Origin: Dimorphilus gyrociliatus
Taxonomy: Eukaryota; Annelida; Polychaeta; Dinophilidae
Direction: 5' to 3'
Length of the DNA: 64,000 nucleotides
NCBI GenBank assembly: GCA_904063045.1
Contig: CAJFCJ010000001.1
Location: 2,735,501-2,799,500 of the forward strand
Every line of letters begins with the position of its first letter. Position 1 is the stretch's first letter. The translations under genes were made by a program, and so were the position numbers. Below the pieces are notes generated by a model that was given only the letters and a program-made list of their open reading frames with translations, searched no databases and was not told the DNA's origin. Positions 34,620 to 48,985 of this stretch are shown here, in pieces.

Positions 34620-36518
34620 TTACCTAAATAAGAAACTGCAAAATACTAAAAGCAAACAGGAGACTGAATAAGTAAATTCAGATGAACTATTGTCGTCCTT
34701 ATTATTAATAATAATATTCTTTGAAATCTTCATATTGACCGTTTTCGCTCCTATATTTCTATCATCTTCGTTCTTTACAATTGAAACGTGAGCAACCTCG
34801 AATTTTTGCGAGGCTCCAAACATTTTAATATTGACTTTTGTTTCTCCTAGACCGTATACCATGTAACGGAAGAAGCAGCTAATCGATTCGCCAGATGGCG
34901 TATTATTCCTACAAGGTAAAGTTGTTCGAAAGCCTTCTTCCATCATAAAAGTTCCAGTACTATATACTTGAACGACATCCGATTTATGAATAGATTCATA
35001 GTTTTCGTTAGGATTGAATAGATAAATACTCGGTGTCCATATATCTGTTTTCCTCATAGATGCATTCTCAATAGTCTTACTATCATTACTAGGGGCCCAT
35101 TTTCTTGTTGAATCGTTCCAAGACTGCCAAATATTTTTACATTAAACAAACATAACATTTAAGTTCTTTTTACTATCTCCCTTTGGTTATATTTTAAATA
35201 TACCAATAGATAATTAATTATATAGGTTAGTATATTACTTAGTAATGTTTTGTATATATGCATATGTATATTAATGTACTTTTTTAAACTTCATACATTG
35301 ATCGCCAGGGGGCGTTCTGGTGAAAGAATTTCTATATAACTTTTTATATAAATAAGTAATAGATAAAGGATGGAGAAAACTTTTTAGTTTGAAGAAAAAA
35401 AAAGAAAACTTACAATTTCTTGCCAAACAAGAAGAGAAAGTTTGCTAAAATCTTCTGTAAACTTCCAATTTCCTTCGTCGAGTTTTAAAACAATTTCACC
35501 GATAACGTTTACGTTAGGCGCCAGTTTGTTTAAGTAGCCTCGCTCAAAAACTTCCGTAAACGAACGCAAATCCATGCGAGAAAGCCTGAAGGGTTGAAAA
35601 GTTTTCTATAATTAAAGCCTATCATTCCAGAGGGGGAGAGGGAGAGAGCAAGATACGAATCGGTTCTTTTCACTTTTTCTCAGTTGGGCCTACTCGATCA
35701 AATTTTATGGCAAAGTAGGAAAATACTATCTATATGTTTTTTTAAGAGCATTTATCGGGTGATTAATTGTCGAGAAGGCGTGGCCAAAAGTATTCATTTT
35801 TATGTTAGTCGCTGATATATGTATACATATATATGCTCATTAATGTGTCGTTTATCGTCTAAACAAGTATTTAATCATCATATTAGAGTGTTATATACTG
35901 TAAAAAGGTCGATTTATTTTAAAGTTACTCTCAAAGTGAAAGTAGAAAAACATAGCTATTTAAACTACTTGATTGATTTTACAGAAGAACATTTTCTACG
36001 ATAAAACCAAACAGAAAATTACTATAATAATATATAGATAAAAATATGTATATATCTTGATTACATCTAAAAACAAACCCGTATAAATTAACCTATATTC
36101 TCTCTTTACGATTCCCATCTCATCTCTTCTTCCTTCTCTCTCTTTCTCTCTCTCTTTCTCTTTTTTTTGTTTTCTCGTATTCTTTTACTCCTAATCTTCT
36201 ACGTCTAATTTTTTTTATTGCCTTCATGCTTAACGCCTACTTAAACGCTTTAGGAAAAATGAAATAATATAAAGAAAATTTTCCGAATTCTTGTATCCTT
36301 TTGGCTAAATATCAACATATTTAGAATAGAAACAACTATTTCTCGGTTAATGAACGAAAAACGGGTTAAAAAGGTGGAAATTTTTTTTAATAACCTTATT
36401 AAACCATATAACTAATTAAATGTAATTTATTACTTTATTAACTTAATTGTAATGAGACTTACTTAACGCCAAAGACAGTGAATAGGAAGAAAATGGTAGC
36501 TAATCTCGTACAGATCAT
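34620..36518 (-). CDS. Secreted Cys-loop ligand-binding-domain protein without channel segments
   Basis: Exons 36463-36518, 35414-35585 and 34620-35123 splice in frame to 243 residues. Exon 1 is a signal peptide (MICTRLATIFFLFTVFGVK). The remainder resembles the extracellular domain of nicotinic-type Cys-loop receptors: a strand/loop with VNVIGEIVLKLD, the LVWQEISWNDSTRKW segment, and MRKTDIWTPSIYLFNPN, which corresponds to the W-x-P-[DS]-[IL]-x-L-[YF]-N block. A shortened Cys-loop has 11 residues between cysteines (about 144 and 156) instead of 13 and lacks the FPF motif. After about residue 195 it leaves the family: no TM1-TM4, only an Asn/Asp/Ser linker and a C-terminal hydrophobic stretch (YSVSCLLLVFCSFLFR) resembling a GPI-anchor signal. 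Several N-glycosylation sequons are present. It may act like an acetylcholine-binding protein. Ligand unknown. Confidence 0.78.
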
Positions 36519-37787
36519 TCTTCACCCTTGAAATAATCCAGTCTCTACTGATAGCTTGAGTGGATGTTGAATAAATGCGCACCATACGGCCCCGCCAAAC
36601 TAGAGAAAATGCCGGCAAAAGTCACTATATATTTTTTTCTCGTTTTGTTTGTAGAGTTTGTGGAATTAGGTGTATACAAACTCGATCGGCTACTTTGCCC
36701 GAAAGTGATTTACGATCGCTATCGGCTAACTAGTACATGCTGTATAAATTAACTCGTTACTTGTACCGGCTTAAGATTAAGCCTATTTTGTAAACAGTAA
36801 ATGCTTTTTTACCTTTTTTCTTATAACTATCCAAACGCCTAGTTCGTTCGCTCACTCACTCTATCTTTCTCTTGAGCGCCTGCTCCCCCCCCCCTTCTCC
36901 CTTGTTCTCCTTCTATCATCTATCAGACCATTCTATACTTCCCTTCTCTTTACCTTTCTCCTCAATCAGTTGGCTGCTTTCCTTCATCTGCATCATTTCA
37001 CCAGTCAAACTTTTCCTTCCACCCCTAGTTTTTTTTTCTCTTTCACTTTCTTTTCTTTAGCTCGCCTCCCCCCGCTTCCACCCCCCTCCCCCGACTCTCC
37101 CCTCACCCCGTCTAAATATATCCTAATCTCAGGTCATTCTCAAAGTAGTACGGACGTTTTCTAAAAAAAGATGCTTCATAGAAATAACAGATATGATATA
37201 TGCCTATGTTATTGCATATCAGTTAGATATGAATTACCCTCTCATAGGCCTGGGTATTTTTCCTGTATAGATTTACTTGACTCCATCAAATAATTTGAGT
37301 CGGTAGAAAACACCCGAGAGAATTTAAATTTATAGGCATAACAAAAAAAAATAGTCTGCTAGTTACGCCATTTGCTTATTTTATTTATTCTTTAACGGTC
37401 TATTTCTTTGATCTAAGTATAACTTATCCCATTGATATTACACATGGCGCTGAATGTTTTTATAGTTGCATTTTATTTTTTAAACGTAGCAAATATTCCA
37501 TTAAAAATAAACAACGTAGTATATAAAAGTTATTTTTTTTAAATAATTTAATTAAATTTTATAATCCACGTGTTTCTTATCAGAGAATTAAAAAAAAAGA
37601 AAAGAAAAAGATGAAAATAAACTACCTAAATCGCGCAAACCTAACCTTTCAAACTTAGTTCTCAGGCTGTTTTCCGATAGAATTCGAAAACTTTCACCTT
37701 TCGAAATTTTACCGCCAAATATTTTTCAACGTCAGCTTGTAAATATTCTTTTTATTCTCTTTCCGCTTCCGGTTAAAGCAGAAAAAT
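36519..37787. other. Divergent intergenic region with polypyrimidine tract
   Basis: Separates the Cys-loop gene and SRPRB. About 36850-37110 is almost pure C/T on the plus strand, with a run of ten C at 36885-36894 and C-rich blocks at 37065-37095. These are the most GC-rich bases in the area. No gene seen. Confidence 0.6.
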
Positions 37788-38903
37788 ATGACGAATGCAA
37801 AAAAAGTCACAGATTTTGATGCATTTCTATCAAATTATGATACTACAACATTAGCAATTGCTGCAACATTTATTTTAGGAATTATAACAGGTTATTCATT
37901 TTATAAGTTTCTATTGTGTTTATATTTTCCACCAAACGACATATGTTTTCATGAGCGATGTTAAATAATTGTTCGCAACTTGACAGTGTTAATATTCTTC
38001 ATAAAAAGATCCACTGGTTCTGGAAATAGTATTTTATTTATGGGAATTAATAATGCTGGAAAAACAGCAATTTTCTTAAATGTAAGTTAAAAATATTTAT
38101 CTAATACTAAAGAAAATTTTCATTTTATATATTTACAAATATAAATTTCTATTGTAGCTCATAAAGTCAGAGAATCGTCTTACTATAACATCGATGAAGC
38201 AGAATGAAGGAACTGTTCAAGTAGGAGGAAAAGTAATTATTTTAAACAAAGAAAAAACACTTTTATTACCTGATAAATTCATTAATTATTTTCTTTTTTA
38301 TTCTTGCGTAGAGCTTGAAAATAATTGATCTGCCAGGAAATGAAAGAATAAGAAAACAATATATGGACCAATTTAAAAAGAGCGTTAAAGCCGTTTTTTT
38401 TGTTGTTGATAGTTTTACATTGCCAAAAGAAGTTAAAGATGTTGCTGAGTAATGAAACCTATTAAATTAGGATTAAACTCTAATACTAATCTATTTAACA
38501 GGCTTTTGTATGATATTCTTATCGATGGAACGTTAACAAAATATTCTCCAACAATAGTAATTGTATGTAACAAGCAAGACCATGCTATGGCTAAAAGTTC
38601 TTCAGTTATTAAGAATCTTCTTCAAAAAGAACTGTAAAGTTTTTCTTTTTTGTGTTTAGTAATTGTAATGTATAAATAATCAATTTAAACAATTATCTTA
38701 GCAACACCCTACGTACAACGAGAGCTGCTGCCTTAGATTCGATTGATCAAAATGAAAAGGTAAACCTTCTTGGAAAGAAGAACAAGGATTTTGAATTTTC
38801 GGATTTGAAGTTTAAAGTTGAATTTATTGAAAGCACAATAAAAGATAACGATGGTAAAAGCGGTTTAAGCTCCGTTACTGATTGGTTAGAAAAGGTCGCA
38901 TGA
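37788..38903 (+). CDS. SRPRB: Signal recognition particle receptor subunit beta
   Basis: Membrane-anchored small GTPase of the ER that holds SRP receptor alpha during co-translational targeting. Exons 37788-37890, 37987-38081, 38158-38232, 38312-38448, 38502-38633 and 38702-38903 give 247 residues, the usual size. There is a single N-terminal membrane span (TLAIAATFILGIITG continuing into VLIFFIKRS), then the P-loop GINNAGKTA. DLPGNERIR is the G3 switch II region, NKQD the G4 box, and the C-terminus ends VTDWLEKVA. The switch I/G2 threonine lies near SMKQNEGTVQ. All introns are under 100 bp. It faces the secreted Cys-loop gene divergently across 1.27 kb. Confidence 0.95.
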
Positions 38904-39971
38904 TCCAACTATATAATATTATGAAATATATGGAAAAAAAATATCAACAGACAAAATGTAATTGGAAAAACCTGGAAAAGTAAATCTTTTCGGTATATGA
39001 AAAGAAGAAAGAAAAATATGTTACGTGTTATGGTTAATTATAAGTTATGAATACATCCTTTCTTTGAAGCTTATTTTTTTTATTATCTTTTGTTTAGACT
39101 TTTTGCTTGAAAGCCACTTGGCTGGATAAAAAAAAACCTCATTAAACGTTATTAAGTACGTAAAAACAATGAAATGTAACATCTTCCTAACAGATGCAAT
39201 ATTCTATTTTCATCTTAAGTGCTAAATTAAGACTTTTGCTTAAGCCTCTTACTATAACTAATATTAATTAAAATAGTTGTCACGCTTCAGATGAGAAAAA
39301 CATTATAAATTGATTTCTATATTACGTAAGTATTTACCCTCTCCATTTCTAGATTGAAGAGTACCTACAGAAACTTCAATTTAAACTATATATACTATTC
39401 ATATATATATATATATATAAATGTATATATTAATTGAGTTGAAGAACCTTCTCGTTTTAATCCTTTAATTTTCTCCTTCTATAGTTTAAAAATAAAGTGG
39501 GTTATTCTACGTATTTCTTACACTGCACTCTTATTATTAATAATACATTAGAATACAAAATAAGAAATTTAAGGTAAGTATAATAGAAGCAAAGTAAAAC
39601 ATCTTTAAAAAAATTACATGATTATATATCATTTTAATAGAAGTATAATAATGAAAGGAATATTTTCTGATGGTATTTTAGCATCATTCAACCTATATAT
39701 ATGCTTTTATTCGAGTTTCGCAAACAGATGATAACATTGGTTTATCAACACCTCTTTCCACTTGGTGGGAAAATTTACTGTTAATATTCTATTCGTAAAA
39801 TCTTCTCCACCCATCTAAATTCTTTCAGTTTGAACCAACAATCTTTTCAATGTTAACAGTATATAGATTTACATTTAGATCACGTAAAGGTTCTAGTTGT
39901 TATTTAAATATATCTCATTACAAACTTTTGACTATTAAATACAGAATACGATATAAAAGATTTTTTTGTGT
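38904..39971. other. Convergent intergenic region SRPRB/GATB
   Basis: 1.07 kb, AT-rich, with a (TA)n run at about 39398-39418. It contains both 3' UTRs; nothing else recognised. Confidence 0.5.
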
Positions 39972-42668
39972 CTATTTTCCTCCCCTCATTAGGTCAGTTA
40001 ATATTCGATTAACCATTTTAGGATTTAACTTTCCACCACCTTCCTTCATAATTGATCCAATTAGAGCATTTTTAGCCTTTTTCTTTCCACTTCGATAAGC
40101 ATTTACCTGTACGGAATAGTTAAAGATATTTATAGTTTTTTTAACGATTATATAGGTCATTACATACAATATCCTTATTATTTTTAATGGCATTTATACA
40201 TATTTCTTCTATACGGTTCGAATCATTTTCCTGCCATAAATTAAGGTTGTTTACTGCTTCGGTAGTAGTCAAATCTTGGACGTTAAACAATTCGCTAATA
40301 ATCTATTACAACAAACATAGAAAGACTGAGAAACTCTAGAGTTAGACATTAATTTATGCTTTTAAAAAACTTATTTACAGATTGAGCGGCGGTCTTAGAT
40401 ATTTTTTCACTTTCTAGTAGATTAACTATTTCGGCAATATTGGAGGGTTGTATAGGGCTAATGAGATAATGCAATAATGTTCTAAATATAGCTAATTTCG
40501 TTCAAATTATTGGATAAACTATTCACCATTCTGCAAAGGTTAAATTTCTCGAGTTAAGTTCTCCAAGTACATTATTAACTAAAAGATTATAAATCATCAT
40601 CACTCTCTTCTTTATCTTATCAGTCAAGAAATTGACCGAATTTTCAAAGTATTCCCGTAATCCTTCTTCATTCTATAAGGTTTTTTATTTGAATACTTGG
40701 AATAGTATATTAGGAGTCTAAGAACGAAATAATTTATCATACCAGAAGAATGGAGGTTTGTAGCAACGATAAATCAAATCGTTCTCGTAAACTTTCTCGA
40801 ATCTTTTTTGGTAAAGCTGGTAATGATTTCCGAATAGTATCCACATTAATTATCTGAAAGGGGTAAACCTTAATTTTATCCAATTTCCCTTTGATTTGAT
40901 TAGCGTTTCAATATCTTTAAAATGTATTTTTAGCTATATTTCCGTTCCCAAATTTAACCCTTCCCTCTATCTTTAAGTGAAATAGATGGCGTTATCTACC
41001 GAACATATATGGTAATGTTTTCTCTCTCACTTTCTCACGATAATAGTGGAGGGTACCTGATCCGAATCGGAATTCGGAGGGGGTGGATGAAGGTCATCAT
41101 AAATCCTAAGAGGGGGTAGGTTAAGTTCCGGCATAAATCTATAATCTTGAAGTTTCTCTTTATCTCTCATTTCAACAGTTTCGCTTTGTAAGAAGAGTTT
41201 AAAAAAGGATAGCGAATAATCATGTAAATTTAATTAGAGAACATACTTATTTTCCGAATCAAAACTTCTAGTTTCATTTTCTATCTCCATTCCTTTTTCA
41301 ATTAATTTCAATTGTCTCTTTATTTCAAAACCTAATTAAATTAATTTATTTATTATAATTCTTTGTCCATTGATTAATTACTTATGGCCCTTGCAACATT
41401 CTTAGGACTACTTATATTCTTAATTTCTGTTCGAGTACCAAGCGGGGTTCCTGGTTTGTGCACGGAAATATTTGCATCAACCCTGAGAGATCCACCTAAA
41501 TAAGATATTAAATAAACAGAGAAAAAAAGAAAACTTGTAATATAATTAAGAATGCTATTTTAGGCGGAGAATAGAATAAGCTCTTACGATCCATTCTTCC
41601 ATCGGAGGCGCCTATTATTCTTAATACGCTTTGTAGTTCTCTTACAAATGATGCAGCCTCAAGTCCTGATTGAAAATCCGGCTCTGTGATAATTTCCAAT
41701 AAACCGATACCTTTTTTTTTAAATAGAAATGAAGGAGAACCAAGCAGATTTAATAAAGAGTGTTAACTAATTTATTTTTTAATTTACCAGCTCGATTTAG
41801 GTCAATAAAAGTTTTTCGATTATCTAAATCATGTATGCTTCTACCAGAATCTTGTTCCAGTTGAATTCTTGTGATTTTTGCTTGTTTAACATTAACTTTG
41901 TTGTTTTCCACAACTAGATACTCTAATTTTCCATCTTCAGCTATAGGTTCCCAATATTGAGTAATTTGGTAGCCAGCCTTTTAAAAAAAATACGGCTTTT
42001 AGCTATTTTGATAATAAATTGAGCGGGAAATCTAAAATTTTCACTTTACCGGTAAATCGGCATAAAAGTAATGTTTTCTATCAAATTTTGACACCCTATT
42101 AATCTTGCATTTCAAAGCAGAAGCTGTTAGAACAGCTACTTCTACACATCTTCTATTTAGAATCTGAAAATGTTCTTCTATTAATAATTAAACTTCTTTT
42201 CAATGTATGAACAGTTGTCTTTCAATTCGTCTGTTTTTTTTTAAAGGCATCCACCCTCTTCTTACCCACAGGCGTTCCTAAGTCTAATTTTAGAATTTTA
42301 TACGGACTACTTTATAGTCGGTAAACAAACCGGTAAAGTTCCTGGCAATGAAGCGTCTAAAGGAGCGACTTGATTATTTGTTAGACCGAAAAATTCTGTG
42401 CTCGCACCAGAAAATAATTTGGTTTTTGAGTTAATTTGTGCGTGAACCTCCAATCCGATCACTCCAACATAGCCCCTAAGTGTATGTATAGGTTATTAAC
42501 ATAATATCGCTCAAGACGGCGTGTTCTAAGTCAAATAAAAATTAGCAATAAAATTAAATTTACAAACTTGGATTTTGGGATTTGGGAGTATAACCTTCTA
42601 TTATTATAATACAGTAACGGAAGACGATATCTTGTTAGGGTTATAATTGAGCAAAGCCTATTCTTCAT
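39972..42668 (-). CDS. GATB: Mitochondrial Glu-tRNA(Gln) amidotransferase subunit B
   Basis: Subunit B of GatCAB, which converts misacylated Glu-tRNA(Gln) to Gln-tRNA(Gln) in mitochondria. Exon 1 (42568-42668) encodes an Arg/Tyr-rich presequence starting [19 protein letters not shown]. Exon 2 (42331-42475) carries [20 protein letters not shown] and [11 protein letters not shown]. Following exons carry [13 protein letters not shown] and [13 protein letters not shown], then [13 protein letters not shown] with [35 protein letters not shown] and [13 protein letters not shown]. The last exons include 40746-40854 (approximate), 40527-40672, 40379-40457, 40168-40302 and 39972-40106, ending with [17 protein letters not shown], the YqeY/tail domain. 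Order and motifs follow the family. Middle exon borders (41.0-42.2 kb) were recognised by motif but not measured. Its ATG is only 171 bp downstream of the TGS1 stop on the same strand. Confidence 0.94.
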
Positions 42669-42839
42669 GCTTTTTTTGGACACTGTAAATTTTTACCAGA
42701 TTCACAATTGATTCTATTTTCATCAAGTGAAAAAGTTATGAAACATACTTTCATATATGATATATTTAATAATTTTATTTTCAAGTTTACAAATAACGTA
42801 CAAATTTACATTTTGAATATGTTTTACTTTTTAAGGACT

Positions 42840-45553
<2,714 letters not shown>

Positions 45554-46305
45554 TGCAAGTATATTAACTTTAAGAAATAATTACAAAATTGAATATTTAA
45601 CGAATTTTCTCATTAGACATTCTTAGTAATAGTTCCATTAAAAAATATCCAAAGATTTATTGGGAAAACGAAAATAAAATTCACGCTGAAAGTAGAAAGA
45701 ACGATAATTGGTTGACCGAATGAAAATCGAAATCGATATTTGAAAAGAATCATATCGTATCGCGTACTATCGATTTGGACTTTTATTCGAAAACTTTCCA
45801 CAAAAACAAACTTTTACCTTATAAAGTCCTAAGTTTAACACTATCGATTCAAAAGTCCAATGCATAGTTAATAATCAAAACAAAATATGTATTTCTTAAA
45901 ATAACGTTACGTTTATCAATGTCTCTTTTCTTGTTAGTTAAAAAAAAAATAAATATCAAATATTATGTTGATAAAACAATACAGTAGTTTTGTGGTAAAA
46001 AGTAACTTTACTTTACCATCTGATTAATTAAAATTAAGTTTGATTGTCGCTTAAATTACCTCTCTTCTTACAAAAGAAAAATCAGTTGATTTGTTGAATA
46101 GACTTTGCCATTTGTTTCAACACTTGCAGATCTCTATAATTATTAATAAATTAATATTATTCTTCTACAACTGAAATTATTTTCTCTTAGTATTTGATTT
46201 GTTATTGGTAAAGCGGCTATTTTAATATATCTCTAAATACGTGTCTCTATAAATATTATGATTAAGTCTATAGAATTTATTCATCTAGTGAAGCGGTCGA
46301 AAAAT
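45554..46305. other. Intergenic region SUCLA2/TGS1
   Basis: 750 bp between the SUCLA2 stop and the TGS1 start, both minus strand. A 62-codon open frame (45613-45801) shows no family resemblance. Confidence 0.5.
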
Positions 46306-48034
46306 TTACAATGGCAACTCAAATTTTACATCGACTGCTGCTTCTTTAGCCAATGCGACAATATCGGATAAACGTACAACCTGTTTAAAATAAAGAGTTA
46401 ATTAGTAATTTAAGATATAAGTCTTTTATAAGATTTTTAAAAGAGAAAAAAATACATCGCAAAATGATTTATTACCATTTTAGCGGCGTCATCCAAATTA
46501 TCACAAGACAAGATTCGAAGGCCAGAAGCGGCTATGAGAGCTTTGGCATCTTCTACTCTGGTACCCTGAAGTCGAACAACTACGGGTATATTCAGATTTA
46601 AGGTTTGAGCAGCATCAATAATTCCCTTAGCAATTACGTCACATCTCATTATTCCTCCAAAGATATTCACTAAAATTGCCTTCACTCTAGTTTTATCACT
46701 GGTTATTAGTCTGAAAGCTTCGGTAACCTGCTCGGCCGTAGCTCCACCTCCCAGATCCAGGAAATTTGCAGGAGAGCCTCCATGCAATTTGATAATATCC
46801 ATGGTGGACATTGCTAAACCAGCACCATTAACTAGACAACCAACGCTTCCATCCAGACCAATGTAATTTAAACCAGCTTTGCTGGCAACTTCTTCACGTG
46901 GATCTTCTTGTGACCAATCGCGAAGTTTATGAATTTCTTTCTGCCGATATGCTGCATTGTCATCAAAGTTTATTTTACAGTCCATACAGTAGACTTTTCC
47001 AGTGGCATCCTCAGCCATAGGATTGATTTCAATTAGAGTAGCATCGTAATTGATAAATACGTTATACAGCTTTTCGATATAATCTGCAGCTTGGACAGCT
47101 TGGTTGCCAGTAAATCCCATGGCTTCAGCCACCCTTTCGGCTTGCTCCTTCTTTATTCCTGTATTAATATCTACAGGTTCTGTGACAATACTTTCTGGAC
47201 TTTCTTTCGCAACTTCCTCGATATCCATTCCTCCTTGAGAACTTGCTAGCAGCACAGGGCCCTGCAAGGAAAGAAAATATGTAATAGTTATATAAAAATA
47301 AAAGAATGATGATTACAGCATGTTTTCTGTCCATGGTAATAGCAAAGTAGTATTCTCTTCTCGAATAGAGTCTTTCGCACACCATAACTTTGTTGACAAT
47401 ACGACCAAGCTCCCCAGTTTGTTTCGTAAATATTTTATGGCCAATCATTTTGGATGCTACCTCCTCTGCCTCTTTTTCGCTAATTTCAATAAATATGATA
47501 ATTTTAATTAATAAAATTTCTTATAACAAACTAATGAATTGTTTACTTGAAAACTATTTTCACTCCTCCTTTTAAACCGCTGTCAAAGCTACCTTTTCCT
47601 CTTCCACCAGCCAAAACTTGAGCCTTAAGTACAACATCCTTAGTCCCAGTTATTTCACCTTTGGAATTAGAAAATAATATTTGAACAGAAATTGTACAAC
47701 GTTTGGGACGAACCATATTTTTTAGCAATTTTATTCACTTCGTTGGCACTTTCAGCAACTTTGTATTTGGGAACAGAAATGCCATTTTCCATAAGCAGAT
47801 TCATGGCAGAATATTCGTGAATATTCAAATTTCTTCGCTGATTGACAGTCTGGTTTTTCACACTGACGGCCTGTCATAAAAAGCGGAAAGACAGCGTTAT
47901 CATGCATTTTTTCTAACAAAATGATTTAATACATTTTGTTGAAATTATTAAGATTGTCATACTTTCAGTAAGTTTCCAATTGCACATTTTTCATGAGACA
48001 TAAAATTTCTCGCCCGTGTTATTATGGACGCCAT
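46306..48034 (-). CDS. SUCLA2: Succinate-CoA ligase ADP-forming subunit beta, mitochondrial
   Basis: Beta subunit of the TCA-cycle enzyme that makes succinate and ATP from succinyl-CoA. Exons 47963-48034, 47714-47870, 47547-47658, 47317-47479, 46476-47261 and 46306-46380 give 454 residues. The N-terminus [17 protein letters not shown] is a mitochondrial presequence. Next comes the ATP-grasp domain, from [18 protein letters not shown], with [19 protein letters not shown] and [20 protein letters not shown]. The CoA-ligase half has [20 protein letters not shown], then [10 protein letters not shown] and [17 protein letters not shown]. It ends VDVKFELPL. The [18 protein letters not shown] block favours the ADP-forming SUCLA2 over SUCLG2. 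The intron after KKY uses an unusual GTTCGT donor and is about 55 bp. Confidence 0.96.
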
Positions 48035-48985
48035 CTTTATTTTCGACCTTGTCGTATGGTTGGGCAAATTGTGGACTTAAAGTGGCAAAAAGCTATATAC
48101 ATCTTTATATACTAAATTTGATTATTTTTTATCTACAAATGGGAAAGTCTACTTTTTTCTGATAATTTGATAAATTCGAAAAATTCAATGAATCTTTGCT
48201 CTGTTCTTTCCGGTCAGAGTTTTTAGCGGGAAAATTATAAAAATATATTTTATTTTTATTTCTTATCTCTAATCCTTAATAATAATGATAAATATTCATA
48301 ACAAACCTTACAAGAGATTAGACTTTGATAGATTTCGTAGTAAAAAACTGGCATACAAAGGTCATGAGTAACAATTTCTCTACCTTGGTTTATTGTTTTC
48401 TTACATAAGCACGAAAGAAATACTAGAAATTAAGTAATACAAGGCGTTTAGTGACTAATTCCTAATTGCATTACATTTAACGAAAAAATCAACTATAGTA
48501 TAACTACCTTTAAGATATGTGATGTGAAGATACAGAGTACATAGTACACATTTCTAAATATAATTAAATTTACATTTATTTTAAAACAATAACATTACAC
48601 GAGACAATAAGATAGTTAATAAGTGATATTTATAAGAAGTATATAGATACATTATGCCATGATTATGTGATATTTATTTCTTATAAGTTTAAAATAACCA
48701 ATTTGAATTAAAAGTAAATAGGAATATTTTATATTCTTAATCTTGTTAAAATAGTTCAACTTTAAAAATTGCTATAATGTAATGTATAATATACAATATA
48801 TAGTTTAGAAAGATATAAATAAATATATATGCTGTATATATGTATATATATATATAAGACAATGTGTAAATGGAAATAAATTGAGCAGGAAAAGACATGT
48901 TTAAGAAATATACGAGTATCTGCTCATTATCAGTCTTTTTCTCTTTCTTTCTCTTTCTTGCTTGCTATTCCTCTTTTTGTTTTCT
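48035..48985. other. Intergenic region CARD-Bcl-2/SUCLA2
   Basis: 950 bp, AT-rich, both neighbours on the minus strand. Probable 3' UTR of the CARD-Bcl-2 gene with TA repeats at about 48825-48856, then the SUCLA2 promoter. No gene seen. Confidence 0.5.

Noticed and set aside
40200-40220. GGTTCGAATC resembling a tRNA T-loop
   Set aside because: Lies inside a GATB coding exon and no cloverleaf can be drawn around it.
45613-45801. 62-codon minus-strand frame upstream of TGS1
   Set aside because: Hydrophobic random-looking composition, no splice link to TGS1, whose own start at 45553 is well supported.
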